Assembly: GCF_019285595.1 (NCBI RefSeq)
Contig: NZ_CP079094.1
Span: 1,116,001 to 1,180,000 of the forward strand
DNA length: 64,000 bases
Direction of reading: 5' to 3'
Source: Rickettsiella endosymbiont of Dermanyssus gallinae
Lineage (GTDB): Bacteria > Pseudomonadota > Gammaproteobacteria > Diplorickettsiales > Diplorickettsiaceae
Below the pieces are notes generated by a model. That model was not told where the DNA came from, did no database searches, and saw nothing but the letters and a program-made list of their open reading frames with translations. The first letter of the stretch is position 1; each line of letters starts with the position of its first letter. Below are positions 28,422 to 37,425 of the stretch, in pieces. A program made the translations under genes and the position numbers.

Positions 28422-31400
28422 TTACGGTGGTGTACTCATAAATTGATATGCATGCGAGGAATAGTCACTATCAACCACCGGTACCAATGCGATAGGCAGT
28501 AGATAGAAAGCTGAAGTGACCGCTGATAAATAAGTAATCATGGAAGTAGCAGCAAACTCAACACTTACACGCGAGTCAACACGTTTAATAAAGCTTTTTA
28601 AGGATTGTTCATCCATTTTCTTAGCCAGTTGTTCAAACACGATTTGCTTCTTTTCTTTTTCAAACCCAAGACGTATTTTTAATTGTGATACCTTAAACAT
28701 TTGCTCACTTGCTTCAAAGATCCTCTTATCAAGCCCTTCAAAGCCATCGGCATAAACACTATCGTTTTGACATAAAGGTTTTATAAAAGATTGACTATGA
28801 TTAAAAAGTTTTTTTTCTTCGGCCGCTATTTGCTTTTCAATATCATTCATATTCATAGCTGCCACTAAATAATCAGCCATATTGACCTTATCTACACTAT
28901 CCTTTGCACCATAGTTAGTTTGGAAAAACAAATACTGCCTATTATTTCCTTCCGCCGTCGCACTACCTGCTGTACAAGCATTGGAAAAATAATAAAGACG
29001 GCAATCCATATAGTTAAGCCATCGACTAATCTCAAAATAAGTCTGTTCGCAATATAATTGAACCTTCTCTACGCACAATAATTTTTCTAAGCATTCAGAT
29101 TGTTTAGCCTCTATTTTTTGTTGATAGTGCTGCAAAATTCTTACAAACAAAGGATAAAGGCGCTCTAAAAGCTCATCTGAAGCATTCATAATGGCGCTTG
29201 TCACTTGAGCTACTTCAATGCCAACTTGATTTCTCCAATCTTCAAAGCCCTCATTCAAGAGTTGTTTAACGTCATGACAAACAGATGTTTCATGTAACAA
29301 TTCAATTTCTAAAGTATTTTCCTCTGGATTCTTTTGCTGTTTTTCTTCTGCTACCGGCTCATCTTGTTTTATCGCTGATTCCAGCACTTTCTCTGTAACT
29401 ATTTCTGCCGAATATGCAATATGGCAAAGTAAATGCCGGTGGTTATCTAAGGTACGATAAGTTTTTTCAAATACATTTAAATCATCATGCAATTCATAAA
29501 ATGATGTTAATTCTAGATTCTCGCGTTGCAATTGATCATTCACTGAAAGTATTCGCATGAAATCGTATAAAAACCAAAATTGATCCTTCAATTTTTTATA
29601 GCTTTCCACTATTTTTGCCATTTTTTTAATCGTAGAAAAAGAAAATTTTTCATCTGTTCTTCCAAGCATTAAAACTTCTTTTTCTTGCTGCAGCTTAATC
29701 AGCTTATCCTTTAATTCTTTTACCTTATCTAGCATCAATTGAACGGATTCTGAACAACGCGCTATGTCGTTTTTTAAAAGATCTATATCTAGGCCGCTTT
29801 GATCTTTTTCATCCTCTGTCTCTACCCGTTCTATTATTTTTGTCAGCAATGCCGTCATTGTTATCTCTGATTCGATATTCAAAAATTTTTTTAAATACCA
29901 TACCGCGGCATAAACCTGACCCGACGCCGATTTAAATCGATCGATCAATTTATTATTTTTATTTGTCTTCTTATAATCGTGTACACGTTCTTCTATACAA
30001 GCCAAAGCGATTAAAGTATTGGCGCCCAATTCTTGAAGCCGTGACTTCAGGCCAGGCAAATATTCAGCTAATAAAATAGGTTTTTGTATAGGCTCAGAAA
30101 ATGGCAGAACCCCCATTTCAGGGTTAGGATTTTTAGATGATGCTTGTTTATCATTAATGCGTTCTTTTTCTAATACATCACAGTTATTTTTCCACTTCTC
30201 TTGTAGTTTGTGTATTACATTTATTTTTTCTACGCTAAGAAAACAAAGTAAAGGAATCGTATCGTTAATTTGATTAAAAAATAAAAAGCTATCCTCAAAT
30301 AATTTATTTTTATCGTCAATCATTGCTAATTCTTTTTCTTTTTCGCCCAGAAAATTTAAAAACTGCTCTTCTAAATAGGGAATTTTTTCCACTAATAAAT
30401 GAACTTTAAAACAGGATAATGAATTCTTTAAATCAGCTATTTGTTGCATAGCCAAAAATAACCGAGATAAAGTGACACTGATGACTTTATGTAACTTATC
30501 ACAGGACAAATAATCTAAAAAAACCTGTAGATCTCTCGTTTCATCAACTGTTCCTTCAAAAGCATAAGGTGAATTGATGCTTTCTTCAATCGCGTTATAA
30601 TAATAACTAAGATAAAGCTTACACCATTCAGTCGACATAAAATCATCCCGGCTAACTAAGCTGGATTTCTCCTTCAACAAGACTTTTTGCCTAATCATAT
30701 CAAGCAAGCTTATTATATTTTGCTCAGATACACTCAAGAAAGATAGCTGTCTTTTGATCCAAGCTGAATCAAGCACAAAATCAGACAGCGATTCTATAAA
30801 AGCCTCAGAATCCTTACTCACTTCTTGCAAAAATTTTAATCCATTTGCATAACTAACTTTATGCGGAATATCCTGCAGAATATTATTTGATTCTTCTTGT
30901 AAAGTAGTTACTTGACCGGCAAATGCTTTGAGTGTATCCATGATATTGATCTCATTTGCATTTTCAGCGTTTTTTAAATGTACAGCACTCATAAACTCAT
31001 CAATATCTTTAAATTGGCTTAATGGCCTTAAAAATCTATCCAGCACTTTATAGAAAACAAAAATATAGAATCCAAACCATTGATAATCTTCCGTCAGTAA
31101 TACTGACATATCACGGTTCATAATTTTTTCTATCTCACCACGAATATTGGTTAAAGAAACATTAAAGTTAGTATTACCTAAATAAAAAAATCTATCGTAT
31201 ATTCTATTCATTATATACACAGAACCAGCTGCCGTTTTATCGATTAAACTATCACTCTCAAAAAACGCATCTAACCATTTTTCTAAAGCCGGTTTATAGT
31301 CAGACTCGCTTAAGCCTATATTATTTAAAAAACCTAAAATTTGATTTTCACCTCTAAGTTGTTTTACATCCTCCTTGCTCTCCATCAAAAGCATTATTTG

Positions 31401-31751
31401 ATCATATAATGTTATAAAATTACTCCTATCGCTACTCCCACCTGAACATTGTTGCGTGTAAATCAAAAAAAAGTCAGCAATAACAATAAGACCTGCTGAG
31501 CAGATATCAGTCATCCCGCCAAGCGCAGTGATGCATCCTACATCCCGACCCAAACGCTGTAATTCATCTAGCTTTAGCTTTTTTCTATCAGAAAATTCCT
31601 TTTTCTTATCCTTATCACTCTTTATTTTTGAACTCTTTAAGCTTTCAATCAACTGAGAAATAACGATTAATTCTTTATTTAATTTACCTATCAACTGGAA
31701 CTTACTATTAAAATCCTGCCCTAATGAATAATCGGTCATCACGTCAGCCAT
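28422..31751 (-). CDS. 1109-aa predominantly helical protein of unknown function, possible effector
   Basis: Not recognised. No signal peptide. One hydrophobic stretch at about 75-100 (GGMTDICSAGLIVIADFFLI). The rest is rich in Leu/Lys/Glu/Ile with many heptad-like helical segments (around 445-490 LEEQFLNFLGEKEKEL, 680-710 LMLDKVKELKDKLIKLQQEK), so coiled coils are likely. An acidic linker near 800-830 precedes a C-terminal module also kept in the neighbouring paralogue (FNHSQSFIKPLCQNDSVY, then KVSQLKIRLGFEKEKKQIVF). Start ATG follows AAAGGAAA. Large lineage-specific helical proteins in tandem suggest an effector or surface family. Confidence 0.6.
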   Translation of the reverse strand: MADVMTDYSLGQDFNSKFQLIGKLNKELIVISQLIESLKSSKIKSDKDKKKEFSDRKKLKLDELQRLGRDVGCITALGGMTDICSAGLIVIADFFLIYTQQCSGGSSDRSNFITLYDQIMLLMESKEDVKQLRGENQILGFLNNIGLSESDYKPALEKWLDAFFESDSLIDKTAAGSVYIMNRIYDRFFYLGNTNFNVSLTNIRGEIEKIMNRDMSVLLTEDYQWFGFYIFVFYKVLDRFLRPLSQFKDIDEFMSAVHLKNAENANEINIMDTLKAFAGQVTTLQEESNNILQDIPHKVSYANGLKFLQEVSKDSEAFIESLSDFVLDSAWIKRQLSFLSVSEQNIISLLDMIRQKVLLKEKSSLVSRDDFMSTEWCKLYLSYYYNAIEESINSPYAFEGTVDETRDLQVFLDYLSCDKLHKVISVTLSRLFLAMQQIADLKNSLSCFKVHLLVEKIPYLEEQFLNFLGEKEKELAMIDDKNKLFEDSFLFFNQINDTIPLLCFLSVEKINVIHKLQEKWKNNCDVLEKERINDKQASSKNPNPEMGVLPFSEPIQKPILLAEYLPGLKSRLQELGANTLIALACIEERVHDYKKTNKNNKLIDRFKSASGQVYAAVWYLKKFLNIESEITMTALLTKIIERVETEDEKDQSGLDIDLLKNDIARCSESVQLMLDKVKELKDKLIKLQQEKEVLMLGRTDEKFSFSTIKKMAKIVESYKKLKDQFWFLYDFMRILSVNDQLQRENLELTSFYELHDDLNVFEKTYRTLDNHRHLLCHIAYSAEIVTEKVLESAIKQDEPVAEEKQQKNPEENTLEIELLHETSVCHDVKQLLNEGFEDWRNQVGIEVAQVTSAIMNASDELLERLYPLFVRILQHYQQKIEAKQSECLEKLLCVEKVQLYCEQTYFEISRWLNYMDCRLYYFSNACTAGSATAEGNNRQYLFFQTNYGAKDSVDKVNMADYLVAAMNMNDIEKQIAAEEKKLFNHSQSFIKPLCQNDSVYADGFEGLDKRIFEASEQMFKVSQLKIRLGFEKEKKQIVFEQLAKKMDEQSLKSFIKRVDSRVSVEFAATSMITYLSAVTSAFYLLPIALVPVVDSDYSSHAYQFMSTPP

Positions 31752-31928
31752 ATGAATAGTTTCCTTTATGCAGCTATTTTGCTTATTTTTTTAAAAACTA
31801 CTGATGAAAAAATAATGATGCATATCAGAAAGTTTTTAATCTTTAAATATAACACAAAATGTGGTAAAACATATTAATTTAAATACATATAAAACTCAAT
31901 TAAATAATATCCATCTAACTAATAATAT

Positions 31929-32711
31929 ATGAATCATTATTTCTTTTATAAAAAAATCATAAACCAACCCAATTTAAATAATGAAGCGCAATTACTTATA
32001 GCGATTGAATACGTTAATTTAAAAAAAATTAAAGAGTTCATAGCAAGCGGCGTTAATATTAATACCGATGGCTCAAATATAAGCAAACCGCTGATTTGGG
32101 CGATCTTACGCTTGCGTCATTTGCGTTATCCTCAGAGCATCAGGATAGAAAATGTAGGTGAGGCGCATATGCGCGATATGATTGAAATAGTAGAGCGGCT
32201 TACCATCGCTGTTTTATTAAAAAACAGTGATACCGATAAACATGACTACTGCAGCAAAGAAAATGAATTTTTATTGTGGGATAATTGCAAAATAAAAATT
32301 GAGCAGGAAATGGAAGTATTACATAAAGTAATGTTTAGTACTTTCTCCTTATGGACACTTTATAAAGAAAAAGATGTCAATAAATTAGCTACCATGTCTC
32401 GGAATGAAGCATTAAAACAGCTATTAGCAGAACCGAACTTTAAGGAGCAATACCCTTGTTTTGGCGATAAAATTCTAGCTAATTTCCAAAAAGGGCTTGC
32501 TAGAGCTAAACAGTTAGATACCGCATTTAATTCGCTTGTTAGCTACAATAGAGGACCTAAATTATTACCCGCAGAATGTTGGGAAGAAATATTAAAAAAA
32601 TTAGATCGCGAAGACCTAAAAAGCGTAACAAAATCTATCTTTTTTAAAGAAGTTTCATACACAACATCTGTTTGGAACCGAGTTTCCTCATTCGTTTTCC
32701 GGACGCATTAA
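31929..32711 (+). CDS. Ankyrin plus F-box-like protein (possible ubiquitin-ligase adaptor effector)
   Basis: 260 residues, no signal peptide. Residues about 16-60 look like a degenerate ankyrin repeat pair (EAQLLIAIEYVNLKKIKEFI, ASGVNIN). Residues about 212-235 read LLPAECWEEILKKLDREDL, matching the F-box pattern LPxE...IxxxLxxxDL used to bind host SKP1; here the F-box is C-terminal rather than N-terminal as in Legionella AnkB. The middle is helical and unknown. The 3' end overlaps the convergent lysS by 24 bases. The function is inferred from the motif only. Confidence 0.55.
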   Translation: MNHYFFYKKIINQPNLNNEAQLLIAIEYVNLKKIKEFIASGVNINTDGSNISKPLIWAILRLRHLRYPQSIRIENVGEAHMRDMIEIVERLTIAVLLKNSDTDKHDYCSKENEFLLWDNCKIKIEQEMEVLHKVMFSTFSLWTLYKEKDVNKLATMSRNEALKQLLAEPNFKEQYPCFGDKILANFQKGLARAKQLDTAFNSLVSYNRGPKLLPAECWEEILKKLDREDLKSVTKSIFFKEVSYTTSVWNRVSSFVFRTH

Positions 32712-34193
32712 TGGAAATAAAATTACATCGCGAATGGATAATGAATCGGTAAACAACATCGCTAAACGATCGATACCAATGCCCTCCCCAGCGGTGGGCG
32801 GTAATCCATACTCCAAGGCGGTGATATAATCTTCATCATAGGCCATCGCCTCATGATCGCCTTGTGCTTTTGCTAAACTTTGTTCTTTAAAACGTGCCGC
32901 TTGATCCTCCGGATCATTTAACTCTGAAAAGCCATTCGCTAATTCACGGCCAGCAATATACAATTCAAATCGATCTGCTATTTCAGGGTTTTTATCATTT
33001 CTACGCGCGAGTGGTGAAACAGCAATTGGATATTCCGTGATAAAAGTAGGCTCTAGCAAATTTTGCTCGACGGTTTCTTCAAAGATCGCAAATTGTAATT
33101 TCCCAATTGAATTAGTGGCGATAATTTCAGGATTGATTTTAAGTTTTTCTGCTATTTTTTTTAAGGAAGAAAGTTCTGTTAAATCCTTTCTATTACCGTG
33201 TGTATTAAATTCCAGAATAGCGTCTAACACACTCAGCCGTCTAAACGGTTTAGCTAAATCATAGGTTTTTTCTTGATAGCTTAATAAAGGACTGCCTAAA
33301 ATATCTTGCGCTAATTGACCTAACATCGCCTCCGTTAAATCCATGAGATCATGGTAGTCCGCATAGGCTTGGTAAAATTCCAGCATGGTAAATTCTGGAT
33401 TATGCCGTGTTGAAAGCCCTTCATTACGGAAATTACGATTAATTTCATAAACCTTTTCAATACCGCCTACCACTAAACGTTTCAAGTGTAATTCTGGCGC
33501 AACACGTAAAAACAATTCCATATCTAAGGCATTGTGATGCGTAGCAAAAGGTCTAGCCAATGCACCACCTGGCAATAAATGCATCATCGGCGTTTCAACT
33601 TCGATATAACCCTCTTTATTTAAAAACTGACGAATACCCTGAATTAATTGTGAACGAATTTGAAAGGTTTTTCGTGTTTCTTCATTGGTAATCAGGTCTA
33701 AATAACGTTGTCTATAACGCTGCTCTTTATCGGAATCAGAAAGACCATGAAATTTATCCGGCAGAGGTCTTAAGGATTTGCAAAGTAAGGTTAATTTTTC
33801 TACGTTAACGGATAATTGATTTGTTTTTGTTTTGAATAAAACGCCTTCTACACCAATAATATCGCCTAAATCTAATTTTTCAGTCATGTCCCATAATTCG
33901 GTCGATAATTTCTTTTTATTCAGATAGACTTGGATTTTTCCCGACATATCTTGAATATCTAAAAATGAAGAACGATGCCGTATCAGTCTCCCTGCAATAG
34001 AGACGGATTTATTTTTTTTCAGCAGTGATTCTGCTTCTTCTTGGCCATATTGCGCCAATAAATCGGCAGCCAAACTATCACGGCGAAAATCATTCGGATA
34101 CGCATGACCTGTTTCACGCCATTCACCTAGCTTTGCTCTGCGCTGCGCAAATAAATCATCGCTACTATTCGTCGTTAAAATTTCTTCTTTCAT
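32688..34193 (-). CDS. lysS: Lysyl-tRNA synthetase (class II)
   Basis: About 501 residues from ATG 34193 (MKEEILTTNSSDDL); a TTG five codons upstream is possible. Anticodon-binding OB fold (VSIAGRLIRHRSSF), motif 1 (EVETPMMHLLPGGALARPF), motif 2 (NRNFRNEGLSTRHNPEFTMLEFY), motif 3 (GEGIGIDRLAMLFTDS). Follows prfB, the usual pair. Confidence 0.97.
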   Translation of the reverse strand: MKEEILTTNSSDDLFAQRRAKLGEWRETGHAYPNDFRRDSLAADLLAQYGQEEAESLLKKNKSVSIAGRLIRHRSSFLDIQDMSGKIQVYLNKKKLSTELWDMTEKLDLGDIIGVEGVLFKTKTNQLSVNVEKLTLLCKSLRPLPDKFHGLSDSDKEQRYRQRYLDLITNEETRKTFQIRSQLIQGIRQFLNKEGYIEVETPMMHLLPGGALARPFATHHNALDMELFLRVAPELHLKRLVVGGIEKVYEINRNFRNEGLSTRHNPEFTMLEFYQAYADYHDLMDLTEAMLGQLAQDILGSPLLSYQEKTYDLAKPFRRLSVLDAILEFNTHGNRKDLTELSSLKKIAEKLKINPEIIATNSIGKLQFAIFEETVEQNLLEPTFITEYPIAVSPLARRNDKNPEIADRFELYIAGRELANGFSELNDPEDQAARFKEQSLAKAQGDHEAMAYDEDYITALEYGLPPTAGEGIGIDRLAMLFTDSLSIRDVILFPLMRPENE

Positions 34194-34222
34194 CTTTAAT
34201 GTTTCCAAATTTAACTAACTAC

Positions 34223-34320
34223 CGTCATGGCGAGGCTGGAACCTCGTTACAGCCGTGGCCATCCAGGGCAAAACTAGCCTTTTCACTGGATTGCCGCGCG
34301 CTTTGCGCTCGCAATGACGG
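34223..34320. repeat. CGTCATTGCGAG-type intergenic repeat, copy 1
   Basis: 98 bp bounded by inverted ends CGTCATGGCGAG and CTCGCAATGACG, with GGATTGCCGCGCGC inside. Sits between prfB and lysS. Confidence 0.75.
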
Positions 34321-34351
34321 ACTAAATACTTTTTAACTTCTTTCCCTGCCC

Positions 34352-35450
34352 TTACAACCCGGCTTTTAAACTCGCTATCAAAAACAAATTAATATTGCCA
34401 TTTAAAACCGACTGCGTATTGCCTGTTTCAACGTCGGTACGAAGATCCTTCACCCGTGCATCATCTAATACATAACTACGTATTTGGCTTCCCCAACCAA
34501 TATCCCGTTTCAGCGATTCTTGTGACTGCTTTTCCTCAGCCCGTTTTCTCTGCTCTAATTCGTACAATTTAGCACGTAATTGCTTCATTGCCTGATCACG
34601 GTTTTTATGTTGTGAACGATCGCTTTGCGATTGCACCACCACACCACTGGGAATATGCGTGATACGCACCGCCGAATCGGTACGATTCACGTGCTGCCCT
34701 CCCGCACCGCTGGCTCTATAGGTATCGATACGTAAATCCGCTGGATTGATTTGAATATCAATGGTGTCATCCACTTCAGGCGAGACAAAAACCGCCGCAA
34801 AAGAGGTATGACGACGTTTATTTGCATCAAACGGCGAAAGACGTACTAAACGATGTACACCTGTTTCGGTACGTAGCCAACCGTAAGCATATTCGCCTTC
34901 AAATTTAACCGTCGCACTTTTTATTCCAGCAACTTCTCCGGGTGATACTTCCATTAAATCCACTTTAAAATTATTGTGCTCACCCCAACGCAGATACATA
35001 CGCAATAACATTTCCGCCCAATCTTGAGCCTCAGTACCGCCTGAACCTGATTGTATTTCTAAATACGCTGAATGGCTATCTAAGGGGCGCGGAAACATTC
35101 GTCTGAACTCTAATTTTTCTAGCTTAGATTCAACTTCTTTCAAGTCCTGAGAAATAGACGCTAAAAGATCAGGGTCTTCTTCGCTGATGGCTAATTCAAG
35201 CAAGCCGCTTACATCGGCTAAAGATTGCTCTAAGTACTGGAAGGTATCGACGATTTGCTGTAGCTGGGCGCGCTCCTTGCCTAAGGTTTGTGCCTTTTCA
35301 GGATTATTCCAAACGGTGGGATTCTGTAATTCCTGCTCTAACTCTTGGAGTTGTTCAAGCTTGGTAGGATAGTCAAAGGTACCTCCGTAATTCGATACTT
35401 CGACTTTCTAAGTCTTTAATTTTTTGAGTAATAGGTGCTGTTTCAAACAT
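34352..35450 (-). CDS. prfB: Peptide chain release factor 2, with programmed +1 frameshift
   Basis: Terminates translation at UGA and UAA. The first 25 codons ([20 protein letters not shown], then LRRYL) end at an in-frame TGA (35375-35373). The remainder is read after a +1 shift ([16 protein letters not shown]...). The main part has the GGQ motif ([16 protein letters not shown]) for peptidyl-tRNA hydrolysis and the RF2-type stop-recognition region ([14 protein letters not shown]). Total about 365 residues. An internal ATG at 35203 is not the true start. Confidence 0.97.
35373..35386 (-). promoter_or_regulatory. Programmed frameshift site of prfB
   Basis: On the minus strand: GGAGG (internal Shine-Dalgarno, 35386-35382), then TAC CTT TGA C. 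This is the canonical RF2 autoregulatory site, in which slow UGA decoding at low RF2 lets the ribosome slip from CTT to TTT. Confidence 0.95.
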
Positions 35451-35459
35451 ACTAATCTC

Positions 35460-35569
35460 ATCATTGCGAGCGCCGTAGGCGCACGGCAATCCAATTATAT
35501 CATTTCTTTATATAAACCTGTCTAATTCTGTCTAAATTGCCACGAGCAAAGAGTGGCAATCACAATGAC
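35460..35569. repeat. CGTCATTGCGAG-type intergenic repeat, copy 2
   Basis: Begins TCATTGCGAGCGCCGTAGGC and ends TCACAATGA; lies between the desaturase and prfB genes. Confidence 0.65.
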
Positions 35570-35575
35570 AAAATA

Positions 35576-36760
35576 CTAGCTTAACTTTTTATGGGTTGAA
35601 ATCCCGGCAAGATTCGCAGCAAATTTCCTCAGCACACAAATACCCGTTGCTTCTGCTTGCTTGCACCATTCCTGCAACGCTTCTAATAATTCGCGCTGTG
35701 TAGCGGTGGTACGGCACCAAATATCTTGCAATCTAAGCCGATATTGATACACCAAAGCCAACATATCATGTTTCTTAATGATATCAGCCAGCTGCTGTTT
35801 ACGTTCATCATTTAACAATGATTCCGTACGAATGAGTGAGATCTTAGCGCGTTTCAATAAGGCTTTGCTCATGGTAGTACTCGCTTTTTCTGTTTCTTCT
35901 TCTAAAACAGGTAAAAGCACTTCTTTACTATAGCGCGCCATCACTTGAAAGCGGTTGGTAATCAACGCCGCTAAGGTATCTAAATCAACCTGCCGTTTAC
36001 CCGGTGTTTCTTTAAGTTGCGGAGAAACACGTTTAACTTTAGCCAGTTTTAAGGCTTGAAATAAACGAATATAAGCCCAACCTAAATCGAACTCCCAAGG
36101 CTTAACGGATAATTTAGCTGACGTAGGAAAGGTGTGATGATTATTATGCAGCTCTTCGCCACCAATAAAAGCACCTAAGGGTAAAAGATTACGTGCCGCA
36201 TCCGGACATTCAAAATTACGATAACCCCAGTAATGGCCTATACCATTCACAACACCCGCGGCAAACAAAGGAATCCATAACATTTGTAAAGCCCAAATAG
36301 TCACACCCGGAATACCAAATAAAACCACGTCTATAATAAACATGCTGACGATACCCATCACACTATGTTTACTGTAAACATTACGTTCCATCCAATCATC
36401 CGGCGTACCTTGACCATAACGTTCCATGGTGTCCATATTTTTCGATTCTTCACGATAAAGTTCAGCACCTTCGAAAAATACTTTTTTAATCCCTTTGACT
36501 TGGGGACTATGTGGATCTTCTTCTGTTTCACACTTAGCATGATGCTTACGGTGAATAGCAACCCATTCTTTGGTTTCCATACCGGTGGTTAACCACATCC
36601 AAAAACGGAAAAAATGACTCAGTACCGGATGTAAATCCAATGAACGATGGGCTTGTGAACGATGTAGATAAACCGTCACGCCAATAATCGTAATATGCGT
36701 TAGTATTAATAAGGCTATTACATAACCCCAAAATGATAAATTTAATAAACCGAATAACAT
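35576..36760 (-). CDS. Acyl-CoA/acyl-lipid delta-9 desaturase
   Basis: 394 residues. Membrane di-iron enzyme introducing a double bond into acyl chains. Three histidine boxes: HRSQAH (33-38), HRKHH (70-74), and EELHNNHH near 205-212. Four hydrophobic helices surround them. A C-terminal extension of about 140 residues, helical and charged, follows the core, as in several proteobacterial members. Confidence 0.92.
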   Translation of the reverse strand: MLFGLLNLSFWGYVIALLILTHITIIGVTVYLHRSQAHRSLDLHPVLSHFFRFWMWLTTGMETKEWVAIHRKHHAKCETEEDPHSPQVKGIKKVFFEGAELYREESKNMDTMERYGQGTPDDWMERNVYSKHSVMGIVSMFIIDVVLFGIPGVTIWALQMLWIPLFAAGVVNGIGHYWGYRNFECPDAARNLLPLGAFIGGEELHNNHHTFPTSAKLSVKPWEFDLGWAYIRLFQALKLAKVKRVSPQLKETPGKRQVDLDTLAALITNRFQVMARYSKEVLLPVLEEETEKASTTMSKALLKRAKISLIRTESLLNDERKQQLADIIKKHDMLALVYQYRLRLQDIWCRTTATQRELLEALQEWCKQAEATGICVLRKFAANLAGISTHKKLS

Positions 36761-36824
36761 GCGCTAACCTCTTTATAAGCTGGATTCAGCATTTTTAGCT
36801 AATCCAAATTTTTTATTTAAATTT

Positions 36825-37397
36825 TTACTCTTCTTTATATTCTATTAACTTAACAACCTGTTTAACACCCGCTGATTTTCTGGCAATTAATGCGGCCAGG
36901 TCAGCTTGCTTGGGAGTAGAGACACCTAGAATGTATACAACACCATTCTCAGTCACTATCTTAAAATGATTCGACTTTAACTCTCTATTCGCAAACATTT
37001 TCATTTTAACGGCCGATGTAATACCAACATCTTTGGTACGTTGCAATGCGGTCGTAGGGATACCGACGGTAATTTTATTAAATACCCGCTTAACACCCGG
37101 TGTTGATTTCGCGTATTCTTCTGCTTTAGACTTTAATTCCTCGTCGTAGGCTTGACCCGTTAACAACACCACCTGGTTATAACTAACCGAGGATATGTGG
37201 GTTTCTGATGATAACGTCGCATCATTAGCCAATTTCTTATTCGACTTATAATTGATTTCCTCATCACTTTTAATCACACCAATAGGGCGCGGATCAGAGA
37301 CCAAGCCCCCTGTTGCAGCGCCACCAGCCACAAAAGCACCCGCAACACAGCCTTGCAAAGCCAGTGATAGGGTCAAAATAAGAAAAATCTTTTTCAT
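36825..37397 (-). CDS. BON-domain outer-membrane lipoprotein (DolP/YraP-like)
   Basis: 190 residues. Signal peptide with lipobox LQGC (lipidated Cys17), Gly/Ala segment, then two BON domains (SSVSYNQVVLLTGQAYDEEL...VKRVFNKI and SNHFKIVTENGVVYILGVST...VKQVVKLIEY). Homologues bind anionic phospholipids and protect envelope integrity. Directly downstream of nuoN, 29 bases away; possibly co-transcribed. Confidence 0.9.
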   Translation of the reverse strand: MKKIFLILTLSLALQGCVAGAFVAGGAATGGLVSDPRPIGVIKSDEEINYKSNKKLANDATLSSETHISSVSYNQVVLLTGQAYDEELKSKAEEYAKSTPGVKRVFNKITVGIPTTALQRTKDVGITSAVKMKMFANRELKSNHFKIVTENGVVYILGVSTPKQADLAALIARKSAGVKQVVKLIEYKEE

Positions 37398-37425
37398 TAA
37401 GCTTCCTAACCTCTAAATAACCGTC

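Noticed and set aside
35187-35372. Plus-strand ORF opposite prfB
   Set aside because: Antisense shadow of prfB without RBS.
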